Below are positions 1 through 5,940 of a DNA stretch of 6,227 bases, piece by piece. The position numbers were made by a program, and so were the translations under genes. Under the pieces are notes generated by a model. It did no database searches. It saw only the letters and a list, made by a program, of their open reading frames with translations, and had not been told where the DNA came from. The stretch's first letter is position 1; each line of letters starts with the position of its first letter. This DNA is from Nitrospinota bacterium. Lineage in GTDB: Bacteria; UBA8248. The DNA lies in NCBI GenBank assembly GCA_003506735.1, contig DNYS01000025.1, forward strand, positions 1-6,227, given 5' to 3'.

Positions 1-98
1 AACTCGGTCACGACCGCCGGCCCCGAGAAGCAGTCCCCCGCCCGGAGAAGGTCACGCTCATAGACGCGCCCCCTCGTTTTCTTGCCCTCGAATATCAT
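1..98 (-). CDS. hyuA: C-terminal HyuA segment in the -1 frame, cut by the left edge
   Basis: Reading leftward from an ATG at 98-96, this frame stays open to the window edge (32 whole codons) and contains VYERDLLRAGD followed by FSGPAVVTE. That matches the conserved C-terminal block of HyuA proteins (a V-Y-x-R-x-x-L-x-x-G segment, then a GPA-[IV]-[IV]-x-E segment), so it is the missing end of the gene at 95-1894 and not a new gene. The ATG overlaps the upstream TGA as ATGA. The same frame is also open further upstream (residues before the ATG read PKALAGRRE), which fits a single-base deletion in the region of about 98-130. No clear Shine-Dalgarno precedes the ATG, so separate translation would depend on coupling. 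A hyuB partner would be expected further left, outside the window. Confidence 0.75.
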   Translation of the reverse strand, partial: MIFEGKKTRGRVYERDLLRAGDCFSGPAVVTE

Positions 99-1894
99 CT
101 CGCGCCGCCCGGCGAGGGCTTTTGGACCCGCCCCGACGCCCGGAGCCTGAGCGTGACGATCTCGGCCGGGCGCTCCGGGTTCGAGATGCCGAAGCGCTCC
201 TGATGGGCCGCGTCGAAGGCCGCGCGAAGCTGCGCGGGCAGTGTGTGTCCCACAGCCCGTGGAAACGGAATGGTGAGTTCGTAGGATTGGCCCAGATATC
301 TCATGTCCGCGTAGCGATCGATTCGCGTCCTCGGAAATCCCTCGGCCCGCATCTCGCGCTCCGCCTCGGCGCGCATCGCCCGGAAATGACGGCCGAGCGT
401 CTTCTCGTCCGCCCCCTCGGCGGAGAGAAGAACCGTCCGGGCGTAATCCTTGACCACATCCGCCGTCAGCATCCCCCTGGCCGACAAAATACCGGGGTCC
501 TTGGGAACGATCACGGTGGGGATGTTCAGAATCCGCGCCAGCGAGCAGGCGTGCATCCCTCCGGCCCCGCCAAAGGATACGAGCGCGAAAATGCGCGGGT
601 CATGGCCCCGCTCGACCGATATAAGGCGGATGGCCCCGGCCATGTGCTGATCCGCGATCCGGATCACCCCTTCGGCGGTCCCGGCCGGGGTGAGGCCGAG
701 AGAGGCGGCCAGCTTCGAAATCCCCCGTCCCGCAGCCTTCGAATCGAGGCGCATCCGCCCGCCGAGGAATCGATCCGGATCGAGCCTGCCCAGGAAAAGG
801 TTCGCATCTGTGACGGTGACCTCGCTTCCCTTGCCATAGCAGATGGGCCCGGGGTCGGCCCCCGCGCTCTCGGGCCCCACCGTGAGTGCGCCGCCGGGAT
901 CGCACCGGGCGATCGAACCACCCCCCGCTCCGACCGTGTGGATATCGATCACCGGAACCCGGATGGGACATCCGGCCACCTCGGCCTCGGATGTGAATCC
1001 GATCCCCGCCCGGAGGAGGGAGACGTCCGTGCTCGTGCCCCCCATGTCGAAGGAGATGGCGTTTTCATGCCCCGCGAGGCGCGCCGCCTCGTAGCCGCCC
1101 ACGACGCCCCCCGCCGGGCCCGAGAGGATGGTCCGCACCGCCTCGCGCGAGGCCGTCCCCGCCGAGATGACCCCGCCGTTGCTCTGCATGATCCGCAGGC
1201 GGCCGGGACCCATCTCGCGCTCGAGATCGCCCAGATAGCGGCTCATGAGGGGCGAGACGTAGGCGTTTACGCAGGTGGTGCTCGTTCGCTCGTACTCGCG
1301 GTATTCGGGAAGAACCCGGCTCGAGAGCGAGACCGAAATGCCCGCCCGGCGGATCGCCTCGGCCACCTCTTCCTCGTGTGCCGGGTTGGCGTAGGAATGG
1401 AGAAAACAGATGGCGGCGGTCTCCACCCCCGCCTTTTTGAGCTTTTCGGCCAGCGGCTTCAGGCCGTTCCGCTCCAGCGGGGTAACCACCCCGCCACGCT
1501 CGTCCAAGCGCTCCCTCACCCCGAACCGCAGCCGCCTCGGGACGAGAGGCGGGGGCCTTCGGTAGGCGAGGTTGTAGAGTTCTTTTCGGTTCTGGCGGCC
1601 AATCTCGATGACATCCTCGAAACCCTCGGTGGTGATCAGCGCCGTACGGGCCCCCTTCCGGGTGAGGAGGGCGTTTGTCGCCACGGTGGAGCCGTGGGTC
1701 AGATCGATCGCCTGGAAATCCTCTTCTCCGACAAGGTCGGAGAGCCCCTGAAGGATGGCACGGGCGGGATCGTCCGGGGTGGAGGGCACCTTGTGCACAC
1801 GCACCCGGCCTCCGCTGACAAGAATGAAATCGGTGAATGTGCCGCCCGTGTCCACCCCGATGCGGACGGTTTTTCCGCTGTTTTTCTGCTTCAA
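95..1894 (-). CDS. hyuA: HyuA-type hydantoinase/oxoprolinase ATP-binding subunit, main part (frame broken near its 3' end)
   Basis: Members of this family (HyuA, N-methylhydantoinase A, the A half of 5-oxoprolinase, acetophenone and acetone carboxylase subunits) have an actin-like ATPase fold and use ATP to activate a cyclic amide or a ketone, normally with a HyuB partner in the cytoplasm. Visible motifs are DTGGTFTD at residues 15-22 (phosphate-binding N-terminal domain), HGSTVATNALL at 67-77, FDMGGTSTD at 282-290 (second nucleotide-binding loop), VGAGGGSIA at 321-329, GADPGPICYG at 345-354 and SFGGAGGMHA at 440-449. The usual YLGQSYEL and ERFG segments are at 533-540 and 566-569. The start is a TTG chosen because an AAGGCGG Shine-Dalgarno sits five bases upstream and the DTGGT motif follows at the usual distance. 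It lies 19 bases after the dehydrogenase stop. The frame ends at 599 residues, short of the roughly 670-700 usual for the family; the missing C-terminus continues in another frame (1-98). The substrate cannot be read from sequence; hydantoin or oxoproline-like rings are guesses. Confidence 0.9.
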   Translation of the reverse strand: MKQKNSGKTVRIGVDTGGTFTDFILVSGGRVRVHKVPSTPDDPARAILQGLSDLVGEEDFQAIDLTHGSTVATNALLTRKGARTALITTEGFEDVIEIGRQNRKELYNLAYRRPPPLVPRRLRFGVRERLDERGGVVTPLERNGLKPLAEKLKKAGVETAAICFLHSYANPAHEEEVAEAIRRAGISVSLSSRVLPEYREYERTSTTCVNAYVSPLMSRYLGDLEREMGPGRLRIMQSNGGVISAGTASREAVRTILSGPAGGVVGGYEAARLAGHENAISFDMGGTSTDVSLLRAGIGFTSEAEVAGCPIRVPVIDIHTVGAGGGSIARCDPGGALTVGPESAGADPGPICYGKGSEVTVTDANLFLGRLDPDRFLGGRMRLDSKAAGRGISKLAASLGLTPAGTAEGVIRIADQHMAGAIRLISVERGHDPRIFALVSFGGAGGMHACSLARILNIPTVIVPKDPGILSARGMLTADVVKDYARTVLLSAEGADEKTLGRHFRAMRAEAEREMRAEGFPRTRIDRYADMRYLGQSYELTIPFPRAVGHTLPAQLRAAFDAAHQERFGISNPERPAEIVTLRLRASGRVQKPSPGGAR

Positions 1895-1899
1895 GATAG

Positions 1900-1906
1900 C
1901 CGCCTT
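1900..1906 (-). promoter_or_regulatory. Ribosome-binding site deciding the TTG start of hyuA
   Basis: AAGGCGG, one mismatch from AAGGAGG, ends five bases before a TTG at 1894-1892. No ATG or GTG is available nearby upstream of the conserved DTGGTFTD block, so this site is the main support for initiation at TTG. Confidence 0.6.
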
Positions 1907-1913
1907 TTCGATA

Positions 1914-2921
1914 TCAGCGCCGCCGCGCGCGCCATGCCGAGGGGTTCAGGAGATCGGGCGGGCGCTTCCCGGACAGACACGCGCGCACGTTCGCCACCAC
2001 CCGATCGGCCATGTCTTCTATCCCTTTGCCGGTCGATGTGCCGACATGGGGGAGCAACACAACGTTTTTCATCCCGAAGAGAGGGGATTTTTGAATGGGC
2101 TCCCGCTCATAGACATCCAGGCCCGCGCCCCCCAGATGCCCGGAGCGCAGGGCGCGGACAAGCGCCCGCTCATCCACCACCGCCCCGCGCGCCGTGTTGA
2201 TGAGGATCGCGCCCTCCTTCATCCGGGCAAGCTCCCGCTCTCCGATCAGGTGGCGCGTCTCCTCGTTCAGGGCAACGTGCAGCGAAACGAAATCCGACTC
2301 GGTGAGAAGGCGGCCTAGCGAAAGATACCGGACCCCCAGCGCCGATTCTTCTTTTCGGGTTCTTCTCCTCCGGCTCCAGTAGCGGACCTTCATCCCGAAC
2401 CCGCCCGCCATCCGTGCGAGAGCCGAACCGATTCCGCCCAGGCCCACGATGCCCAGCGTTCCGCCCGCGAGGCTCTTTCCCTCCAGAAGATAGGGAGTCC
2501 ACTCCCCCCAACTTTCCGCGCGCGTAAAGGCGTCCGCCTCTGGAATCCTCCGGCAAACGGCGAGGAGCAGCCCCATGGCCAATTCCGCCGTGGGGCCCAC
2601 GACCGCGCCGGGTGTGTTGGTGGCCAGAATCCCGCGCTCTGCTGCGGCGGACAGGTCGATGTTTTCGAACCCGACCCCGAAATTCGCCACCAGGCGCAGA
2701 CGCGGAGCGCCGTCCATGAACGCCCCGTCGATCGGATCCGTCACCATGGGAATGACGGCAACGGCGTCCCGCGCCGCGCGCCGGTAGGTGGCGGCCGATG
2801 GCGCGGAGGTCCGGTCGTGGACGCAGAGATCGGAGAAGGCACGGAGCTTGTCAAAGTTGCCCGGCCGGAACCGCCGGGAAAGATACACGAGAGGAAGAAC
2901 TTTCTTGCGGGAGGGGCTCAT
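1914..2921 (-). CDS. D-isomer-specific 2-hydroxyacid dehydrogenase (glyoxylate/hydroxypyruvate reductase-like)
   Basis: This 335-residue cytoplasmic oxidoreductase should interconvert a 2-oxo acid and a D-2-hydroxy acid with a nicotinamide cofactor. The length is normal for the family. The Rossmann loop GLGGIG is at residues 160-165. The catalytic triad by family position is R245 (in NTARGAVVDE), E274 (in YEREP) and H292 (in PHVGTST). NFGVGFENID at 80-89 is the usual conserved block of the catalytic domain. After the second Rossmann strand comes YWSRRRR (181-187), with Ser/Arg where NAD-specific enzymes carry Asp, which suggests NADPH preference (inference). The start at 2921 is chosen because it begins the family-like N-terminus (MSPSRKKVLPLVYLS) and overlaps the aminotransferase stop by four bases as ATGA, with little Shine-Dalgarno of its own, so it is probably translationally coupled. 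Glyoxylate, hydroxypyruvate or another small oxo acid is possible; the sequence does not choose. Confidence 0.9.
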   Translation of the reverse strand: MSPSRKKVLPLVYLSRRFRPGNFDKLRAFSDLCVHDRTSAPSAATYRRAARDAVAVIPMVTDPIDGAFMDGAPRLRLVANFGVGFENIDLSAAAERGILATNTPGAVVGPTAELAMGLLLAVCRRIPEADAFTRAESWGEWTPYLLEGKSLAGGTLGIVGLGGIGSALARMAGGFGMKVRYWSRRRRTRKEESALGVRYLSLGRLLTESDFVSLHVALNEETRHLIGERELARMKEGAILINTARGAVVDERALVRALRSGHLGGAGLDVYEREPIQKSPLFGMKNVVLLPHVGTSTGKGIEDMADRVVANVRACLSGKRPPDLLNPSAWRARRR

Positions 2922-4087
2922 TTCCCGAGCGCCGTGAGGGCGCTCCCGATCCGGTCGAGCGCTTTCTCCAGGTTTTCCACGCTGGTGGCGAAGCACATCC
3001 GCAGGTGATTGGCCGCGTGGATCCCGAAGGCCGAGCCCGGCAGCGTCGCTACACCCGCCGTATCCAGCAGATGATCCGACAGTTCCTCGGCCCGCATGGG
3101 CACCTGACTCACGTTGGGAAAGGCATAAAAAGCGCCGTCGGGCGATTTGCACGAAATACCGGGAATCTCGTTCAGGCCCGAGATGAACAAGTCCCGGCGC
3201 CGCTTGAAGTCGGCCATCATGGCCTGGCTCTCGGATTGATCCCCGAGGATAGCCCTGGCGCCCGCGAGCTGGATGAAGGGGGGCACGCAGCTCACCGAGT
3301 TGGTGATGAGCTGTGTCAGCTTATCGGCAATCCCGGCCGGGGCCGCCACGAAACCCAGCCGCCAGCCCGTCATCGCGTAGGTCTTCGAGAACGTCTCGAG
3401 CATGATCGTCCGCTCCCGCATCCCGGGAAGAGTGGCGAGGGATACATGCTCCCCCTCGAAGAGCATGTGGGCGTACACCTCGTCGGAGAGAACGATGAGA
3501 TCGTTTTCGACGGCGATCTCGGCGATCTCCTCCAGCTCCGCCTGCGCTAGGGTGCCGCCCGTCGGGTTGTGCGGATAGTTGAGAATGAGCAACCGGGTGC
3601 GCCCGGTGACGCGCTCGCGGAGATCGGCGGTCGTGAAACGGAAGTCGTTCTCCTCGAGGATGGGCAGGGGAACCGGCTTCGCCCCGGCGTAGAGGGTGAC
3701 GGATTCATACACCGGGAAACCGGGGTCGGGGTAGATGACCTCGTCGCCCGGGCCGGCGAAAGCCATGATCGTATAGTAGAGGAAAGGCTTGCCGCCCGTT
3801 CCGACGACGATCTCATCGGGCGCGTACTCACCCCGGCCCATCCGCCTGAAAAACTCGCAGCACGCCTCGCGCAGCTCGAGCAACCCGGCCGAAGGGGCGT
3901 AATGCGTCTGCCCGGCCTGAAGCTGGGCGTAGGCTTCGCCGACGATGTTCGCCGGGGTATCGAAGTCGGTGTCGCCGATCTCGAGATGGACGATATCGCG
4001 GCCCTGGCGCTCGAGTTCCTTGGCCTTGGCCAGGACGACGAAAGAGCTTTCCGTCTTCAGCAAATCCATTCGCCCTGCGAAACGCAT
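2918..4087 (-). CDS. Class I/II (fold type I) PLP-dependent aminotransferase
   Basis: This 389-residue cytoplasmic enzyme should move an amino group between an amino acid and a 2-oxo acid using pyridoxal phosphate. K235 in TFSKTYAMTGWRLGF is the Schiff-base lysine. Other expected residues are N174 in NYPHNPTGG, D202 and Y205 in SDEVY (cofactor ring), R243 in GWRLGF (phosphate side) and R363 in HLRMCF (substrate carboxylate). GGKPFLYY at 98-105, PGFPVYES at 122-129 and NSVSC at 263-267 resemble a prokaryotic subgroup commonly labelled aspartate aminotransferase, though the true donor is unknown. The N-terminal block reads GDTDFDTP where most relatives have GEPDF(D)TP, a mild departure. The start has an excellent Shine-Dalgarno (AAGGAGG, five bases upstream); an ATG at codon 7 is a weaker alternative. 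It follows the Maf stop by 12 bases and overlaps the dehydrogenase start by four, suggesting the pair act in sequence: amino acid to oxo acid to hydroxy acid. Confidence 0.92.
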   Translation of the reverse strand: MRFAGRMDLLKTESSFVVLAKAKELERQGRDIVHLEIGDTDFDTPANIVGEAYAQLQAGQTHYAPSAGLLELREACCEFFRRMGRGEYAPDEIVVGTGGKPFLYYTIMAFAGPGDEVIYPDPGFPVYESVTLYAGAKPVPLPILEENDFRFTTADLRERVTGRTRLLILNYPHNPTGGTLAQAELEEIAEIAVENDLIVLSDEVYAHMLFEGEHVSLATLPGMRERTIMLETFSKTYAMTGWRLGFVAAPAGIADKLTQLITNSVSCVPPFIQLAGARAILGDQSESQAMMADFKRRRDLFISGLNEIPGISCKSPDGAFYAFPNVSQVPMRAEELSDHLLDTAGVATLPGSAFGIHAANHLRMCFATSVENLEKALDRIGSALTALGK

Positions 4088-4092
4088 CCTCT

Positions 4093-4099
4093 CCTCCTT
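4093..4099 (-). promoter_or_regulatory. Ribosome-binding site of the aminotransferase
   Basis: AAGGAGG, five bases before the ATG at 4087 and directly after the Maf TAG stop. It is the best Shine-Dalgarno in the operon and decides the aminotransferase start at 4087 over the ATG six codons later. Confidence 0.8.
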
Positions 4100-4699
4100 C
4101 TAGCCGGTGCCGGGACCGGTCAGCACACCGCAATCGGCCAGCGCCGCCAGCACCTCGGGGAGGGGAAGCCCGACGACATTCGTGTAGCTCCCCGTCACCC
4201 GATCGACGAGATGGCCTCCGGCGCCTTGAATCGCATAGGCGCCCGCCTTGTCCATGGATTCTCCGCCATCAACATAGCGTCCGATGGATGCCTCGTCCAA
4301 CGCGCGGAAGCTCACATCGGTCTCGACCACCCAGGTCCGGCCCGAACCGTTCACCACCACCGCGAAGCCGGTCAGGACCCGGTGGGTACGTCCGGACAGG
4401 CGGGCGAGCATTCGGCGGGCGTCCGCAGGATCGGCGGGCTTTCCGAGCACCTCCCCTTCCAGCACGACCACGGTGTCCGCTCCCAGCACCGCGGCCTCCG
4501 GCCTCCGGGCGGCCGCCCAGGACGCCTTGGCCAGCGCGCGCGTCGCCGCCCCCTCTCCCGGCGAAAGGGAGGGGTCCACGCCGTCTTCTTCTCCAGGGGG
4601 CGCCGCCACCACTTCGAAGGAAACTCCAGCGCCCTCCAATAGCTCCTTGCGGCGGGGTGAGGCCGAGGCCAACACGAGCGGACGAAGCATCTCAATCAT
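4100..4699 (-). CDS. maf: Maf nucleoside triphosphate pyrophosphatase (YhdE-like, dTTP/UTP type)
   Basis: Maf proteins hydrolyse non-canonical or surplus nucleoside triphosphates to the monophosphate and pyrophosphate, a house-cleaning role also linked to septum inhibition in Bacillus. This copy is 199 residues, a normal length. LASASPRRKELL (10-21) is the N-terminal substrate loop, GADTVV (73-78) holds the catalytic acid D75, and GKPAD (86-90), SGRTHRVLTG (102-111), DKAGAYAIQG (150-159) and GSYTNVVGLPL (170-180) complete the family pattern. The IQG with Q158 fits the YhdE/dTTP-UTP subgroup rather than the YceF (m7GTP) subgroup; that assignment is from family knowledge. The start at 4699 has only a weak purine-rich Shine-Dalgarno (GGAAA), and an in-frame ATG at 4690, codon 4, is equally possible. 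It lies 56 bases after the prenyl synthase stop, with no obvious terminator or strong promoter between, and its stop codon abuts the next gene's ribosome-binding site. Confidence 0.93.
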   Translation of the reverse strand: MIEMLRPLVLASASPRRKELLEGAGVSFEVVAAPPGEEDGVDPSLSPGEGAATRALAKASWAAARRPEAAVLGADTVVVLEGEVLGKPADPADARRMLARLSGRTHRVLTGFAVVVNGSGRTWVVETDVSFRALDEASIGRYVDGGESMDKAGAYAIQGAGGHLVDRVTGSYTNVVGLPLPEVLAALADCGVLTGPGTG

Positions 4700-4755
4700 T
4701 TCGGTTTCCGGGGTTGTATCGCTGCGAGAAAAGACAGGATGTTCACCGTGCGGGT

Positions 4756-5733
4756 TTAATAATCCCGCTCCACGATGTAGTCGGCGATGGCACGGAGGGC
4801 ATCGACGTGGGTGGAGTCGGGAAGGGCCGAGAGCGCCGACTTGGCCGCCTCGACGTAGCTTCTGGCTCTGTCGAGGGTGTAGGAAATCGTCCCGTATTTT
4901 TCAATCAACCCGAGGACATCGCTGAAATCCTCTGGCGTGATGGCATCGGAATGGACGACGAGCTGGCTGACCCGTTCTAACTCGGCCGGCGTGGCCGAGG
5001 CGCACAGGCGAAGAAGGGGCATCGTGACGTTTCCCTCGCGCAGATCCTTCCCGGCCTCCTTGCCCGTCTTGTTTTCATCGCCCATGTAGTCCAGCGCATC
5101 GTCCACCAGCTGGAACGCGTAGCCGACCTTGGAGCCGAACTGATTCATGACGTCCACGATCGGGGGCGAGCCCTCCCCGAGCAGCGCCCCCACCCGGCAG
5201 CACGACGCGATCAGGGCGGCAGTCTTGCGGTAAATCACATCCAGGTAATCTTCTTCGGTGAGCCGGACATTGTACATGTTGACGAGCTGAAGCACCTCGC
5301 CCTCCGAGAGGAGCGTACAGGCGTCGGACATGGTTTTGATGATCTCGGCGTTTCCGTCCTGGGCCATCATCGAAAAGCTCCGGGCGAAAAGAAAATCGCC
5401 CACCAGGACGCTGGCCTCGTTTCCCCACTTCGAGTTCGCCGAAAGGTTTCCCCGCCGCACCTCGGCCCCGTCCACCACGTCATCGTGCAGGAGGGTGGCC
5501 GTGTGGATGAACTCGACGACGACGCTGTGGATGATTGCGCGCGGGCCCTCGTAGCCGCAGGCCCTCGCGGCGAGGAGCAGCAATAGGGGCCGGATGCGCT
5601 TTCCGCCCGAACCGCTTAGATGGCCGCTAACGTCCGGGATCAGGACAACGTCGGACCGGAAATTCTCCCGGATGGCCTCCTCGACGCGCTCCAAATCGGC
5701 GGAGAGGTTTTCAACAATTTCGAAAAACTTCAT
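4756..5733 (-). CDS. ispB: Long-chain polyprenyl diphosphate synthase (IspB-like)
   Basis: This trans-prenyltransferase should extend an allylic diphosphate with isopentenyl diphosphate units to make the long side chain of a respiratory quinone, acting in the cytosol or at the membrane face. It is 325 residues, close to IspB-type enzymes. GGKRIRP (43-49) binds diphosphate, the first aspartate-rich motif is LLHDDVVD (D84, D85, D88) followed by the RR of EVRRG, and the second is LVDDALDYMG (D211, D212, D215). SEGEVLQLVN (143-152) and ASVLVGDFLFAR (107-118) match IspB-like proteins closely. The small residue A79, five before the first Asp, is what long-chain enzymes have instead of an aromatic stopper. 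Exact chain length (hepta-, octa- or nonaprenyl) is not readable, so the symbol marks similarity only. The ATG has a strong GGAGG Shine-Dalgarno four bases upstream. It is the promoter-proximal gene of the five-gene minus-strand set and faces the divergent gene at 5941. Confidence 0.92.
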   Translation of the reverse strand: MKFFEIVENLSADLERVEEAIRENFRSDVVLIPDVSGHLSGSGGKRIRPLLLLLAARACGYEGPRAIIHSVVVEFIHTATLLHDDVVDGAEVRRGNLSANSKWGNEASVLVGDFLFARSFSMMAQDGNAEIIKTMSDACTLLSEGEVLQLVNMYNVRLTEEDYLDVIYRKTAALIASCCRVGALLGEGSPPIVDVMNQFGSKVGYAFQLVDDALDYMGDENKTGKEAGKDLREGNVTMPLLRLCASATPAELERVSQLVVHSDAITPEDFSDVLGLIEKYGTISYTLDRARSYVEAAKSALSALPDSTHVDALRAIADYIVERDY

Positions 5734-5737
5734 CGTT

Positions 5738-5742
5738 CCTCC
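5738..5742 (-). promoter_or_regulatory. Ribosome-binding site of the prenyl synthase
   Basis: GGAGG four bases before the ATG at 5733. It lies inside an eight-base perfect palindrome CTCCGGAG (5739-5746), so base pairing between transcripts or local folding could mask it; the palindrome itself is too tight to fold as a hairpin. Confidence 0.75.
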
Positions 5743-5815
5743 GGAGCCCCAAAACCCCAGCCAAAAATATCAAGTGAAAATCGCCCTGGGCCGCATAAAT
5801 ACACACAAGCCGGGC

Positions 5816-5844
5816 ATTTTCAAAGCGCAAGGGAGCGCTGTCAA
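5816..5844 (-). promoter_or_regulatory. Sigma70-type promoter for the minus-strand operon
   Basis: On the minus strand a perfect -35 hexamer TTGACA (5844-5839) is followed by a 17-base spacer and GAAAAT (5821-5816), four of six matches to TATAAT. Transcription would begin near 5809 and give a leader of about 75 bases before the prenyl synthase ATG at 5733. A weaker overlapping option uses TTGAAA (5823-5818) with ATTTAT (5800-5795), also 17 bases apart. Seen by motif only; sigma factor use in this organism is unknown. Confidence 0.55.
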
Positions 5845-5860
5845 GGCCGCCCGCGCGGCC
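5824..5860. repeat. Two adjacent short inverted repeats over the operon promoter
   Basis: AGCGC (5824-5828) and GCGCT (5835-5839) form one inverted repeat with a six-base centre, lying in the spacer between the -10 and -35 of the minus-strand promoter. GGCCGC (5845-5850) and GCGGCC (5855-5860) form a second, with a four-base centre, directly upstream of that -35. The placement is what an operator or overlapping regulator site would have, but such short GC-rich palindromes also arise by chance at this base composition. Confidence 0.35.
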
Positions 5861-5873
5861 CATCTTCCCCAGC

Positions 5874-5902
5874 GTGACTCCCCGCCCCATGTCCGCTACA
5901 TT
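5874..5902 (+). promoter_or_regulatory. Weak candidate promoter for the cyclophilin-like gene
   Basis: GTGACT (5874-5879) and TACATT (5897-5902) are separated by 17 bases and each match the sigma70 hexamers at four of six positions. A start near 5909 would give a leader of about 30 bases before the ATG at 5941. In GC-rich DNA this match is only moderately unlikely by chance. Confidence 0.3.
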
Positions 5903-5940
5903 ACCAGCCACTTTCGCCGCGGCCAACCGGGAAAGAAATC

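Noticed and set aside
98..135. Programmed -1 ribosomal frameshifting to join the two hyuA frames
   Set aside because: The only candidate slip site, CAAAAG in the Gln-Lys codons, is not a proper X XXY YYZ heptamer, and no clear stimulatory stem was seen after it. A base error or coupled restart is simpler.
122..2200. A 692-codon open frame on the plus strand, antisense to hyuA and part of the dehydrogenase
   Set aside because: Its translation is rich in Arg, Pro, Gly and His with no recognisable domain, and it spans two well-supported genes and their gap on the other strand. In GC-rich genes the antisense frame is often stop-free.
2922..3152. A 77-residue N-terminal extension of the dehydrogenase to 3152
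   Set aside because: The extension lies inside the aminotransferase coding region, looks like out-of-frame translation, and the family N-terminus begins at 2921 with an ATGA overlap.
2798..4642. Long plus-strand open frames (2798-3550 and 3569-4642) antisense to the dehydrogenase, aminotransferase and maf
   Set aside because: They have low-complexity basic translations and no motifs, and the opposite strand carries clear enzyme families over the same bases.
4700..4755. A terminator or second promoter between the prenyl synthase and maf
   Set aside because: There is no stem with a following T run, and the best -10-like string (GATACA) has no fitting -35.
5711..5926. A 71-codon minus-strand frame before the prenyl synthase
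   Set aside because: It starts with TTG without a ribosome-binding site, runs through the operon promoter and into the prenyl synthase start, and has no known domain.
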